The position numbers were made by a program, and so were the translations under genes. A stretch of DNA of 64,000 nucleotides from Achromobacter xylosoxidans A8 (GTDB lineage: Bacteria > Pseudomonadota > Gammaproteobacteria > Burkholderiales > Burkholderiaceae_B). The notes beneath the pieces are model-generated. The model was not told where the DNA came from. It did no database searches and was given only the letters and a program-made list of their open reading frames with translations. Below, one piece after another: positions 1 to 7,918 of the stretch (within the stretch, counting starts at the first letter, position 1; every line of letters begins with the position of its first letter). The stretch is from NCBI RefSeq assembly GCF_000165835.1, contig NC_014640.1:3348001-3412000 (forward strand), given 5' to 3'.

Positions 1-369
1 CGCGATATCGTCGCCTTCATGCACGGGCGGCACGGCTCGGACCATCATCTGCTGGCCTTCGTGCAGGACCGCGCGCCCGGGTGGCACCATAGCGCGTGGG
101 ACGTGCCGGGCATCGAAGAGGTCGGCTGCGGCTCCGAGCAGATGCGGGCCGCGGGCTACCCGGAAGGCTGGGGTGTGGCGCGCCACACGCTGGGTTCGAA
201 CTACTTCTACTACGTGCGCGATCCCTGGGGATCGTTCTGGGAGTACTCGGCCCACATCGATTACGTGCCGGCCGGATACGACTGGCCGGCCGGCGACTAT
301 CCGCCAGAGGATGCGCTCTACATGTGGGGGCCGGAAATGCCGGAGTACTTCATCCGCAACACCGGCTAG
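1..369 (+). CDS. VOC-family (extradiol dioxygenase/glyoxalase fold) protein, 3' part only
   Basis: The open frame runs in from the window edge and stops with TAG at 367-369, so only about 122 C-terminal residues are visible. The segment carries the HH pair of a metal site (GSDHHLLAF, then HHSAW) and a later FWEYS glutamate. These are the usual positions of His and Glu ligands in vicinal-oxygen-chelate proteins such as catechol or biphenyldiol 2,3-dioxygenases. A ring-cleaving dioxygenase or a glyoxalase-like enzyme are both possible and the substrate cannot be read. The stop overlaps the convergent LysR stop in a shared CTAG. The N-terminal domain lies outside the window, so family subtype is uncertain. 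Confidence 0.7.
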   Translation, partial: RDIVAFMHGRHGSDHHLLAFVQDRAPGWHHSAWDVPGIEEVGCGSEQMRAAGYPEGWGVARHTLGSNYFYYVRDPWGSFWEYSAHIDYVPAGYDWPAGDYPPEDALYMWGPEMPEYFIRNTG

Positions 370-1271
370 TCCTCCTGCAGCCGCCCGAAGCGCTCCGCCA
401 GGTAATCCACCAGTGCCCGGACCGACGACAGCAGGCCGCGCCGCGACGGGAACACGGCGTGTATCAGTTCGCGCCGCGGTGCCCAGTCCGGCAGCACCCG
501 GACCAGCTGTCCCGCCTGCAGCTGTTCCCGCACCATCAGCGTGGGCAGCTGCACCACGCCCACGCCGGCCATCGCCGCGTTGCGCAAGGCGATCATGTCG
601 GTGGTGATCATCCTGGGGGCCAGCGAGACCGTGGCCTGTTGGCCATCCTGCTTGTACAGATCGAGGCGATAGGCCTGGTTGGGCGAGCCGAGCGCCAGGC
701 TGGGCCAGGCGCCCAGGTCGTCCGGCGTTGCCGGCTGCCCGCATTCGGCGGCCAGCGCGGGGCTCGCGACCAGGCTCTGCCCGCGATCCGCCAGCACGCG
801 CATGACCAGGTCGCTGTCTTCCAAGGGGGGCGGCCGCACGCGTATCGCCACGTCGACGGCCTCGCCCAGCACGTCGACCCGCCGGTTGGTGGCTTCCAGT
901 TGTATCACCACGCGCGGGTACTTCAGCATGAAGTCCGCCAGCATCCCGCCCACATGGGTATGCAGCAGGGCGATGGGACAGGTCAACTTGATGACGCCGC
1001 GCGGCTCGACCTGGGCCGCGTCTATCACTTCCTGCGCGGCCTCGGCTTCGGCCAGCATGGCCTTGCAGCGTTCGTAATAGGTCTGGCCGATGTCTGTGAC
1101 CATGAAGTGCCGCGTGGAGCGCTGGATCAGCCGCACCCCCAGGCGTTCTTCCAGCAGGGCCAGCCTGCGGCTGAGGCGGGACTTGGGCATGCCCAGTGCG
1201 CGTCCGGCGGGCGCGAAGCCCTGGTGCTCGACGGTCTGCACGAAATAGAAAAGATCGTTGAGGTCCTGCAT
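366..1271 (-). CDS. LysR-family transcriptional regulator
   Basis: A 301-residue protein with the classic LysR layout. The N-terminal winged helix-turn-helix starts MQDLNDLFYFVQTVEHQGF and continues through a recognition segment around residues 20-60 (GMPKSRLSRRLALLEERLG). An effector-binding domain follows from about residue 90. Length is normal for the family (about 300). The ATG at 1271 is preceded by AAAGGA seven bases upstream, which supports this start. It is divergent from the isochorismatase-like gene at 1413, so that gene is the likely target. The 141-base gap contains an AT-rich inverted repeat. The inducer cannot be predicted. Confidence 0.93.
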   Translation of the reverse strand: MQDLNDLFYFVQTVEHQGFAPAGRALGMPKSRLSRRLALLEERLGVRLIQRSTRHFMVTDIGQTYYERCKAMLAEAEAAQEVIDAAQVEPRGVIKLTCPIALLHTHVGGMLADFMLKYPRVVIQLEATNRRVDVLGEAVDVAIRVRPPPLEDSDLVMRVLADRGQSLVASPALAAECGQPATPDDLGAWPSLALGSPNQAYRLDLYKQDGQQATVSLAPRMITTDMIALRNAAMAGVGVVQLPTLMVREQLQAGQLVRVLPDWAPRRELIHAVFPSRRGLLSSVRALVDYLAERFGRLQED

Positions 1272-1412
1272 CGCGTTCCTTTACATCCAAAAATAGGACT
1301 CTGATAACAAAAAACGGGTCTTTCGCCAATTTTGTTCTATTTTTATTATTTGTGCAGCCATAAGGCTTCTGATTCGGCACACCGCCGTCGATTTTCAATC
1401 AAGGAGTACACC
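1272..1412. promoter_or_regulatory. Divergent promoter region with inverted repeat
   Basis: This 141-base gap separates the LysR gene from the isochorismatase-like gene. It is much more AT-rich than its surroundings. It contains AAAAATAG at 1289-1296 and its exact complement CTATTTTT at 1337-1344, separated by 40 bases. LysR regulators usually bind such dyads between themselves and their target; the assignment here is inference. The ribosome site AAGGAG at 1401-1406 sits six bases before the ATG at 1413 and decides that start over an upstream in-frame codon at 1332. Confidence 0.5.
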
Positions 1413-2090
1413 ATGTCCGCACCCGCCAACTTCAACGGCCAGCGTCCCGTCATCGATCCCGCCGACGCCGTCATGCTGCTGATCGACCATCAAAGCGGCC
1501 TGTTCCAGACCGTGGGCGACATGCCCATGCCCGAGCTGCGCGCCCGCGCCGGCGCGCTGGCTTCGATGGCCACGCTGACGAAGATGCCGGTCATCACCAC
1601 CGCCTCCGTGCCGCAAGGCCCGAACGGCCCGCTGATTCCCGAGATCCACGCCAACGCGCCGCATGCGCAATACATTGCGCGCAAGGGCGAGATCAACGCC
1701 TGGGACAACCCCGAATTTGTCGCCGCCGTGAAGGCCACCGGCCGCAAGACGCTCATCATCGCCGGCACCATTACCAGCGTGTGCATGGCGTTCCCGGCCA
1801 TCAGCGCGGTCGCCGACGGCTACAAAGTGTTCGCGGTGATCGACGCCTCGGGCACCTACACCAAGATGGCGCAGGAAATCACGCTGGCGCGCGTGGTGCA
1901 GGCTGGCGTCGTGCCCATGGACACGGCCGCCGTGGCCTCCGAGCTGCAGAAGACCTGGAACCGCGAAGACGCCATGCAGTGGGCCGAGGTCTACACCAAG
2001 GTGTTCCCGGCCTACCAGCTGCTGATCGAAAGCTATGCGAAGGCGCAGGAAGTGGTGAAGAACAACGAAACGCTGGATTCGCAACGCTGA
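1413..2090 (+). CDS. Isochorismatase-like cysteine hydrolase, YcaC type
   Basis: A 225-residue soluble hydrolase of the isochorismatase-like superfamily. Visible landmarks are the early aspartate (D25 in LLIDHQSG), the cis-peptide region [11 protein letters not shown], and the nucleophile region [15 protein letters not shown] with C124. The run [13 protein letters not shown] is close to what I recall of E. coli YcaC, and the length also agrees. Physiological substrates of the YcaC group are poorly defined, so no reaction is assigned. The start at 1413 follows a strong AAGGAG. The divergent LysR gene probably controls it. A hairpin just after the stop at 2090 separates it from the convergent LysR gene. 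Confidence 0.88.
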   Translation: MSAPANFNGQRPVIDPADAVMLLIDHQSGLFQTVGDMPMPELRARAGALASMATLTKMPVITTASVPQGPNGPLIPEIHANAPHAQYIARKGEINAWDNPEFVAAVKATGRKTLIIAGTITSVCMAFPAISAVADGYKVFAVIDASGTYTKMAQEITLARVVQAGVVPMDTAAVASELQKTWNREDAMQWAEVYTKVFPAYQLLIESYAKAQEVVKNNETLDSQR

Positions 2091-2105
2091 TCCGCTTCGA
2101 AACCT

Positions 2106-2143
2106 GGCGGCCATCCGGGCCTCAGGGTCCGGATCAGGCCGCC
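2106..2143. terminator. Nested hairpin between convergent genes
   Basis: GGCGGCC (2106-2112) and GGCCGCC (2137-2143) form an outer stem. ATCCGG (2113-2118) and CCGGAT (2129-2134) form an inner stem with a ten-base loop. There is no T-run, but the site lies exactly between two convergent stop codons, overlapping the last bases of the LysR gene. A bidirectional terminator role is likely. Confidence 0.6.
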
Positions 2144-3036
2144 ACGCCATGGCGCTCGGCAATGCGCAGCAGCAAGGCTTCCAGTTCCTGGAGGATGGGC
2201 CGGTGGTCGTCCACCCGCCGCACCAGGGCCGAGGGCATGGCGGGCAGGTCTATCTCCACGAAGGCGATCTCGGGCGTCGCGTAGTAGCTGGCGGCGCGCT
2301 TGGTCAGCATCAGCAGGCCCTCGCGCGTGTTCACGGCGGCGATGCCTTCGCGGATGGTGCGCACCACGGGGCCGTCGCCGATGGGTTTGCCTTTGGGGGT
2401 ATGGCGCGGAAAGTGGTAGTCCTGCCATTCCTGGTTGACCGATCCCGGCACCATGCGCACCAGCCGTTCCTCGGCCAGCAGCTCGGGGTCCAGCAAGGTC
2501 GCCGCGGCAAACGGGTGGTCCAGCGGAACGCATAGCATGCGCTGGTCCCGCAGCACTATCGGCCCATGGCACAGGCCGTCCGCGCCCAGCGGCAAGCGAC
2601 AGAACGCCACGTCGACCGAGCCGTCGGCCACCGCCGCGTAGTGGGTGACGTAGGTCAGTTCCACGAACTCCAGCTCCACGTTGGAATGCGCCGCCTTGAA
2701 TTCCGAGACCAGGGGCCGGTATAGCTCGTAGAAGCCGCCGCCCAGGAAACCGATGCGCAGATGGCGCGGCTTGCCCGCGGCCTGGCGCTTGCAGTCGTCC
2801 AGCGCGGCTTTCAACATGACGACGGCCGGCCCCGCGCCCAGCTTCAGGGTTTCGCCCAGCGGCGTCAGCGCGACGCGGCGGCTGCTGCGCTCGAACAAGG
2901 GGGCGCCCAGCGTTTTCTCCAAGGCCTTGACCGCCTCCGACACGGAAGACTGGCTCATGTGCAGCGCCTCCGCCGCGCGGCCGAAATGCAGTTTGTCCGC
3001 GACGGCCAGAAAGCAATCGAATTGGCGTAGATCCAT
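2134..3036 (-). CDS. LysR-family transcriptional regulator
   Basis: A 300-residue LysR protein. The N-terminal winged helix begins MDLRQFDCFLAVADKLHFGRAAEALHMSQSSVSEAVKALE, split here as the usual DNA-binding core with Ser-Ser-Val-Ser in the recognition helix. The periplasmic-binding-like effector domain starts near residue 95 (LRIGFLGGGF). It lies divergent from the hydrolase-transporter-SDR operon starting at 3195. A good T-N11-A LysR box lies in the gap between them, so this gene is the probable activator of that operon. The effector is unknown. Confidence 0.93.
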   Translation of the reverse strand: MDLRQFDCFLAVADKLHFGRAAEALHMSQSSVSEAVKALEKTLGAPLFERSSRRVALTPLGETLKLGAGPAVVMLKAALDDCKRQAAGKPRHLRIGFLGGGFYELYRPLVSEFKAAHSNVELEFVELTYVTHYAAVADGSVDVAFCRLPLGADGLCHGPIVLRDQRMLCVPLDHPFAAATLLDPELLAEERLVRMVPGSVNQEWQDYHFPRHTPKGKPIGDGPVVRTIREGIAAVNTREGLLMLTKRAASYYATPEIAFVEIDLPAMPSALVRRVDDHRPILQELEALLLRIAERHGVAA

Positions 3037-3077
3037 GGCTTCAGGGCACCTGAGGGGAAATTGACAGTTCTTCTATT

Positions 3078-3094
3078 AATCGGAAATAACGATT
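3078..3094. promoter_or_regulatory. LysR-type operator (T-N11-A dyad)
   Basis: The sequence AATCG, seven bases, then CGATT is a perfect 5-base inverted repeat. It embeds T at 3080 and A at 3092 separated by eleven bases, the classic LysR box. It lies between the LysR gene (start 3036) and the divergent operon (start 3195), 101 bases before the operon's first ATG. Binding by the adjacent regulator is inferred. Confidence 0.6.
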
Positions 3095-3194
3095 GATGGC
3101 GTGAATAATAGCGCTTGTTCGCGCGTGGCCCGATGGGCAGAATTCGACCTGTTCATAAAAGCTTAGCTCATTGATGAGCGACAAGGAGACAGGC

Positions 3195-4124
3195 ATGAGT
3201 CCATCTATGCCAAACAGGTCAGGTCCAAAAGGATCGGCAGAGCCGATTGAATTCATGGTTGAAGGCGACCTGGTCCGCGGCACCTTCTACCTGCCGTCGA
3301 ATGCCGCTGGTCCCGTGGCGGCGGTCGCGCTCGCGCACGGCTGGTCCATGGTGGCGGGCGGAGACCTGGAGGAGTACGCAGCTGCCGTGGTGGCCCAGGG
3401 CCTGGCCGCGCTGACTTTCGACTTCCGTCATCTAGGCCGCAGCGAAGGCATGCCGCGCCAGGAGATCGATCCGCAGCGGCAGATCCAGGACTTCCGGTCC
3501 GCCATTTCCTATCTGCGCCGGCGCCCGGAAGTGGACCGCGAACGCATCGGCATCTGGGGTAGCAGCTATAGCGGCGGCCATGCCCTGACGGTTGCGGCCA
3601 TAGACCGTCGCGTCAAATGCGTAGTCAGCCAGGTCCCCACCACCAGCGGCTTCTCGGCCGCGCAACGGCGCGTGCGCTACGACAAGGCGCAGGCGCTGCA
3701 GGCCGCGTTCGAAGCGGATCGCGAGGCCCGCGACGCGGGCCAGCCGCCGGCCACGCTGCGCATGGTCGACGCCGACCCCGACGCGGCGGTCGCCTATCCG
3801 GGTCCGGATTCCTACAACTACATGACCGGTGAAGCGCGCCGCTGCCCGGCATGGGTCAACGAAGTCACCTTGCGTTCGCTGGAATTGGCTCGCGCCTATG
3901 AGCCCGGGATGTATGTGCGCCGCATCGCGCCCACGCCGCTGCTGATGATCGTCGCCACCGGCGACGGCCTGACGCCGGCCGACCTGCAGCAGGACGCGTT
4001 CAACGCGGCGCACCAGCCCAAGGAGTTGCTGCTGCTGCCTGGCGGCCACTACTCGGTTTACACGGAACATTTCGAACGCACCAGCAGCGCCGCGGCCAAT
4101 TGGTTCGCGCAGCATCTGGGTTGA
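3195..4124 (+). CDS. Alpha/beta hydrolase (dienelactone hydrolase/acetyl-esterase type)
   Basis: A 309-residue alpha/beta hydrolase. The nucleophile elbow is IWGSSYSGGHAL. The acid lies near VATGDGLTP and the histidine in LPGGHYSVYT, giving a complete triad. HGWSMVAGG near residue 48 supplies the oxyanion region. The ATG at 3195 was chosen because AAGGAG (3183-3188) sits six bases upstream; a TTG/ATG pair at 3171-3176 has no such site. It is the first gene of an operon with an MHS transporter and two SDR dehydrogenases. An ester, lactone or related substrate imported by the transporter is therefore plausible. The true substrate cannot be read. Confidence 0.85.
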   Translation: MSPSMPNRSGPKGSAEPIEFMVEGDLVRGTFYLPSNAAGPVAAVALAHGWSMVAGGDLEEYAAAVVAQGLAALTFDFRHLGRSEGMPRQEIDPQRQIQDFRSAISYLRRRPEVDRERIGIWGSSYSGGHALTVAAIDRRVKCVVSQVPTTSGFSAAQRRVRYDKAQALQAAFEADREARDAGQPPATLRMVDADPDAAVAYPGPDSYNYMTGEARRCPAWVNEVTLRSLELARAYEPGMYVRRIAPTPLLMIVATGDGLTPADLQQDAFNAAHQPKELLLLPGGHYSVYTEHFERTSSAAANWFAQHLG

Positions 4125-4144
4125 GACAAGCACGGATAAAAAAA

Positions 4145-5494
4145 ATGACGACGACAATAATGATGGAGACACAGGACCGCCAACGCCGCCACGCTTCGCT
4201 GCGCGCGGCGGCCGTGGGCAATGCCCTGGAATGGTTCGACTGGACCTTGTACGGCACGTTCTCGGCTTATCTGGCCATGAACCTGTTCGATCCGTCTGAC
4301 CGCGGTTCGGCGCTGCTGGCGACGCTGGCGGTGTTCGCCGGCGGTTTCCTGGCGCGGCCGATCGGCGGCTGGCTGTTCGGCCGCATCGGCGACCGCTACG
4401 GCCGCAAGTTCACCTTGGTCCTGACCATGTGCCTGCTGGCCTTGACCAGCCTGGCGATCGCGCTGCTTCCCACCTATGAGCAAGCAGGCGTGATGGCTTC
4501 GGTGCTGCTGTTCATCTGCCGCCTGATGCAGGGCTTGGCGCATGGAGGCGAGTCCGGCGTGGCCTATACCTATGTGGCGGAAATTGCGCCGCCGGCCAAG
4601 CGCGGATTGTGGTCCAGCTCGGTGTTCGTCAGCGTCACCATCGGCGTCATGGCGGCCACCGCGCTGGCGGCGTTGCTGACCTCCTGGCTGGGCAAGCCGG
4701 CGATGGAGGCCTGGGGCTGGCGCGTGGGCTTCGGCGTGGGCGCGCTGCTGGGCGTCTACGCGCTGTTCCTGCGCCGTAGCGCCAGCGAGAGCGAGGTGTT
4801 CGAACACAGGACGGAGCAGGGTGGCGCGCAAAAGGTCTCGGCCCGCCAGGCGTTCAAGATCGCCCGCAACATCGTGATGATCGCCGCCGCGTCCAACGCC
4901 ACCTACTACACCTGGGTCACGTTCGCGCCGGCCACGGCCATCGCGACCAAGGGCATGGATCCATCGGGCGCCTACACGGCCAGCCTGATCGCGCAGCTGG
5001 TGTGCCTGTTGTGGCTGCCGGTGTGCGGCTGGCTGGCGGACCGCTACGGCCGCAAGCCCATGGTGATGGCTTTCGGCCTGGGCGTGGCGCTGGCGGTGTT
5101 CCCGGTATCGCACATCGTGACCGACCAGCCCTGGACCCTGTTCGTGGGGCAACTGATCGGGCTGCTGGTCTGGGCGCTCCTGGCCGCGATCTTCCCGGCC
5201 GTCGTGGCCGAGCAGGTGCCGACCGGCGCGCGCGCCATGGGCGTGGGCTTCATTTCATCGCTGTCGGTCGCGATCTTCGGCGGCACGGCGCCCTACATCA
5301 ATGCCTGGCTGGGCGCCCAGGGACTGGACTGGGTCTATACGGCCTACGTGGGGGCGCTGGGCCTGATGGCTTTTGCGGGCGCCTTCCTCATCAAGGAAAC
5401 GGCGGGCATGGACCTGAACGACATCCGCCTGCCAGGCGATGAGGCGGACGCCGCCACTGGCAACAAACCCGCCAAGCGCGCGGCATTCAACTGA
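4145..5494 (+). CDS. MFS transporter, metabolite:H+ symporter (MHS) family
   Basis: An inner-membrane proton symporter of about 449 residues with twelve predicted membrane segments. The family signatures are visible: NALEWFDWTLYGTF in helix 1, RPIGGWLFGRIGDRYGRK in the helix 2-3 loop, and a second DRYGRKPMVMAF in the cytoplasmic centre. Relatives carry organic acids or betaines, for example alpha-ketoglutarate permease and ProP. The start is uncertain: ATGs at 4145, 4160 and 4163 all lack a strong ribosome site, and 4145 was chosen as the longest that does not overlap the hydrolase. It lies 20 bases after the hydrolase stop, so the two are co-transcribed. It probably imports the operon's substrate. 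Confidence 0.9.
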   Translation: MTTTIMMETQDRQRRHASLRAAAVGNALEWFDWTLYGTFSAYLAMNLFDPSDRGSALLATLAVFAGGFLARPIGGWLFGRIGDRYGRKFTLVLTMCLLALTSLAIALLPTYEQAGVMASVLLFICRLMQGLAHGGESGVAYTYVAEIAPPAKRGLWSSSVFVSVTIGVMAATALAALLTSWLGKPAMEAWGWRVGFGVGALLGVYALFLRRSASESEVFEHRTEQGGAQKVSARQAFKIARNIVMIAAASNATYYTWVTFAPATAIATKGMDPSGAYTASLIAQLVCLLWLPVCGWLADRYGRKPMVMAFGLGVALAVFPVSHIVTDQPWTLFVGQLIGLLVWALLAAIFPAVVAEQVPTGARAMGVGFISSLSVAIFGGTAPYINAWLGAQGLDWVYTAYVGALGLMAFAGAFLIKETAGMDLNDIRLPGDEADAATGNKPAKRAAFN

Positions 5495-5516
5495 ACTTTC
5501 ATATATCCATCATCAC

Positions 5517-6257
5517 ATGAGCAACATGAACTATCCGGATCTGGCAGGAAAAATCGCGGTCGTCACGGGCGCCGGGGGCGGCATCGGGCGCGCCATGGCG
5601 GCGGCGTTCCGCCAGCAGGGGGCGACCGTGGTCGCCACCGACCTGAACCTGGAAGCGCTGTCCGGCGTGGACGCGGATTGCCGCGAGCTGGACGTGACCC
5701 AGGCGCAAGCGGTGCGCGAGCTGGCCGACGCGGTGGCCGCGCAATACGGCGCGCTGGACGTGTGGGTCAACAACGCCGGTTTCATGGCCCGCATGCCCGC
5801 CCTGGACCTGGACGAGGCCGCATGGCAGCGCACCATGGACATCAATCTCAAGGGCACGTTCTTCGGTGCCCAGGCGGCCGCGCGGCACATGATTGCGCAA
5901 GGCAGCGGCGCCATCATCAACCTGTCCAGCTATGCCGGCGTCAAGCCGCGCCCGAACTGCGCCGACTATGCCGCTGCCAAGGCCGGCGTGGCCCACCTGA
6001 CCCAGTGCCTGGCGCTGGAATGGAGTCCCAAGGGGCTGCGCGTCAACGCCATCGCGCCCGGATTCATCGAAACGCCGATGAGCAGCTGGATGCACGGCGA
6101 TGCCGCCACCTATGCCGCATACGTCGAGCGCCTGCCGGTGCGGCGCGTCGGCCAGCCGTCGGAGATCGCCGATGCGGCGCTGTACCTGGCCTCGCAGGCG
6201 TCGGCCTATGTCACGGGCCACGTGCTGATGGTTGACGGCGGAGTCTCCAAGACATGA
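5517..6257 (+). CDS. SDR-family oxidoreductase
   Basis: A 246-residue classical short-chain dehydrogenase. It shows the nucleotide-binding TGAGGGIG (residues 17-24), NNAG (85-88), catalytic S138 in NLSSYAG, and Y151-x3-K155. The C-terminal GHVLMVDGG closes the fold. The TD pair at the end of beta-2 (VVATDLN) favours NAD over NADP by family precedent. The start at 5517 (MSNMNYP) was preferred over an upstream in-frame codon inside the transporter gene. It is third in the operon and overlaps the next SDR by four bases. It probably oxidises an alcohol made or imported by the pathway. Confidence 0.9.
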   Translation: MSNMNYPDLAGKIAVVTGAGGGIGRAMAAAFRQQGATVVATDLNLEALSGVDADCRELDVTQAQAVRELADAVAAQYGALDVWVNNAGFMARMPALDLDEAAWQRTMDINLKGTFFGAQAAARHMIAQGSGAIINLSSYAGVKPRPNCADYAAAKAGVAHLTQCLALEWSPKGLRVNAIAPGFIETPMSSWMHGDAATYAAYVERLPVRRVGQPSEIADAALYLASQASAYVTGHVLMVDGGVSKT

Positions 6258-7084
6258 GGACCGGGAACGGCGTGGAATCGTATTGGACCGGAAAGGCGGC
6301 GGTCGTTACGGGCGCGGCGCGGGGGCAGGGCGCTGCCGAGGCGCTGCGCCTGCTGCAGGCCGGCGCAACCGTCTACGCGCTGGACGTCTTGCCTGATAGC
6401 GATGCAACCTGGACAGACCTGCGCGCGGCGGCGGGCGCGGATGCCGAACGGCTGCGCATCCGGGTGGCGGACGTGGCCCGCGAATCCGATTGGCTGACCT
6501 TGGCCGAAGAAATTTCGCAGGCCGGCGTGCCGCTCTACGGCCTGGTCAACAACGCCGGCGTGACTCTGCGCAAGACCGTGACCGAGACCACGCACGCCGA
6601 ATGGCGGCGCCTGCTGGACATCAACCTGGACGGGCCGTTCCTCGCGATCCGCAATCTGGCTGGATTGATGCCGGAGGGCGCGGCCATCGTCAATACCTCG
6701 TCGACGGCCGGGCTCACGGGCTATTTCAGCGCGGCCTATACCGCCAGCAAGTGGGCCTTGCGCGGGCTGACGCGGGCGGCATCGCTGGAACTGGCGGGGC
6801 GGGGCATACGCGTCAACACGGTATGCCCGGGCCTGGTGGAAACGCCGATGATCATGCAGCCCAATGCGGTGCACGACGCCGGACGGGCGCGCCTGTTCTA
6901 TGAAGGCAACCGCGATGCGACGCCGCTGTCGCGCGGCGCGGACGCCGACGAGATCGCGGCGGCGGTGATGTTCCTGTTGGGGCCGGAGGCTTCGTTCATC
7001 ACCGGCGCGGACCTGCCGGTCGACGGCGGCATGACGGGCGGGGGCGTGTACTGGCGGATCGGCAAGTCCACCGGCAATCTGTAG
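6254..7084 (+). CDS. SDR-family oxidoreductase
   Basis: A 276-residue short-chain dehydrogenase, distinct from the one before it. It shows TGAARGQG at residues 19-26, where the usual GIG is GQG. NNAG lies at 99-102, S150 in NTSSTAG, and Y162-x3-K166. Its ATG overlaps the preceding stop (ATGA), which implies translational coupling. A GTG at 6272 is an alternative start that would remove six residues. Two consecutive SDRs in one catabolic operon suggest sequential oxidations or a dehydrogenase plus an epimerase. A stem-loop follows 5 bases after the stop. Confidence 0.9.
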   Translation: MRTGNGVESYWTGKAAVVTGAARGQGAAEALRLLQAGATVYALDVLPDSDATWTDLRAAAGADAERLRIRVADVARESDWLTLAEEISQAGVPLYGLVNNAGVTLRKTVTETTHAEWRRLLDINLDGPFLAIRNLAGLMPEGAAIVNTSSTAGLTGYFSAAYTASKWALRGLTRAASLELAGRGIRVNTVCPGLVETPMIMQPNAVHDAGRARLFYEGNRDATPLSRGADADEIAAAVMFLLGPEASFITGADLPVDGGMTGGGVYWRIGKSTGNL

Positions 7085-7089
7085 CCGCA

Positions 7090-7111
7090 GTCCCGGGCGG
7101 CGGCCCGGGAC
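7090..7111. terminator. Hairpin terminator between convergent genes
   Basis: GTCCCGGGC (7090-7098) pairs perfectly with GCCCGGGAC (7103-7111) around a four-base loop. It lies between the end of the SDR operon and the convergent lipoprotein gene. No U-tract follows on either strand, so a protein-assisted or bidirectional end is likely. Confidence 0.65.
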
Positions 7112-7136
7112 GGGTCCAGACGCAGGCGCTGGAGGC

Positions 7137-7358
7137 TTAGTGCTTGTCGCCGTAGATGTTGCCGGCGATGCCGCCGGCGGCGGCGCCGATGGCGGCTCCG
7201 GTCCAGCCGCTGCCGCCCGCGATGGCGGCGATGCCCGCGCCGGCGGCGGCGCCGATGGCCGCGCCCGACAGCGTGCCTTGCTGCTTGGAACTCATATTGG
7301 TGCAGGCAACCAGCGACCCCATCATGAGGCCTATGGCAATCGATCGGATGACTTTCAT
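7137..7358 (-). CDS. Small glycine-zipper lipoprotein
   Basis: A 73-residue protein with a lipoprotein signal: the charged start MKVIRS, a hydrophobic stretch, and lipobox LVAC with C19. The mature part is almost entirely GAAIGAAAGAGIAAIAGG-type glycine zipper, which packs into membrane helices. Proteins of this kind (17-kDa surface antigen and YMGG-like families) sit in the outer membrane and often respond to envelope stress; the exact role is unknown. It follows a small secreted protein on the same strand, ten bases after that gene's stop. Confidence 0.8.
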   Translation of the reverse strand: MKVIRSIAIGLMMGSLVACTNMSSKQQGTLSGAAIGAAAGAGIAAIAGGSGWTGAAIGAAAGGIAGNIYGDKH

Positions 7359-7367
7359 GGCTGACTC

Positions 7368-7775
7368 CTAGCGGGCGCGCTTGGCGGGAGTGGCGGGAGC
7401 GGCTGGCGCCGCAGGCGCGACGATTTCAAACCAGAGCGTTTCCACCACGGGCCGGTCCATCCTGCTCGGATTGGCCGCATACCAGCTATCCAGGCTTTCG
7501 CGCACGGAGTCCAGCGTGTGGCTTTGCAGGCCCTGGGCGAAGCGCGGGATCAGCGTCTGGTTGGCCGCCGGCGCGCGGCGTTGCTGATAGGCTTGCTCCA
7601 CTTGAATGATATTGGCCATGCCCAGCAGGTAGGCCTTTTTCAGGTTTGCGTCGGACTCCGTCCATTGCTTCCCGGTGATGATGGGCGCAGGCTCAGTGGG
7701 CGCGGCCACCACCGGCGCGGCGGCCAGCAATGACAGCGCAAGCGCTGCCGGACCTAACAGGTGTTTCACTTTCAT
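7368..7775 (-). CDS. Small secreted protein of unknown function
   Basis: I do not recognise a family. The protein is 135 residues with an N-terminal Sec signal (MKVKHLLGPAALALSLLAAA, cleavage likely after VVAA). The mature part is mainly helical, with KAYLLGMANIIQVEQAYQQRR and a SLDSWYAANP segment. It ends in an alanine-proline-rich basic tail (APAAPAAPATPAKRAR). Start 7775 is supported by AAGGAG about six bases upstream; a longer in-frame start at 7901 lacks both signal peptide and ribosome site. The small size, signal and glycine-zipper neighbour suggest a periplasmic envelope accessory protein. Confidence 0.7.
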   Translation of the reverse strand: MKVKHLLGPAALALSLLAAAPVVAAPTEPAPIITGKQWTESDANLKKAYLLGMANIIQVEQAYQQRRAPAANQTLIPRFAQGLQSHTLDSVRESLDSWYAANPSRMDRPVVETLWFEIVAPAAPAAPATPAKRAR

Positions 7776-7918
7776 CGCATCGCTCCTTGGTGGAACAAAA
7801 GACAGAAAAACAACCCAATGACGCCATTCGCGCCGCACGCTTGCAAGGGCCAGACGGCGGGCGACATCAATCAATTTAGGCTCGAAAGCAGGCCGGCGCA
7901 AGGGGCGCGGCGGGCGGA

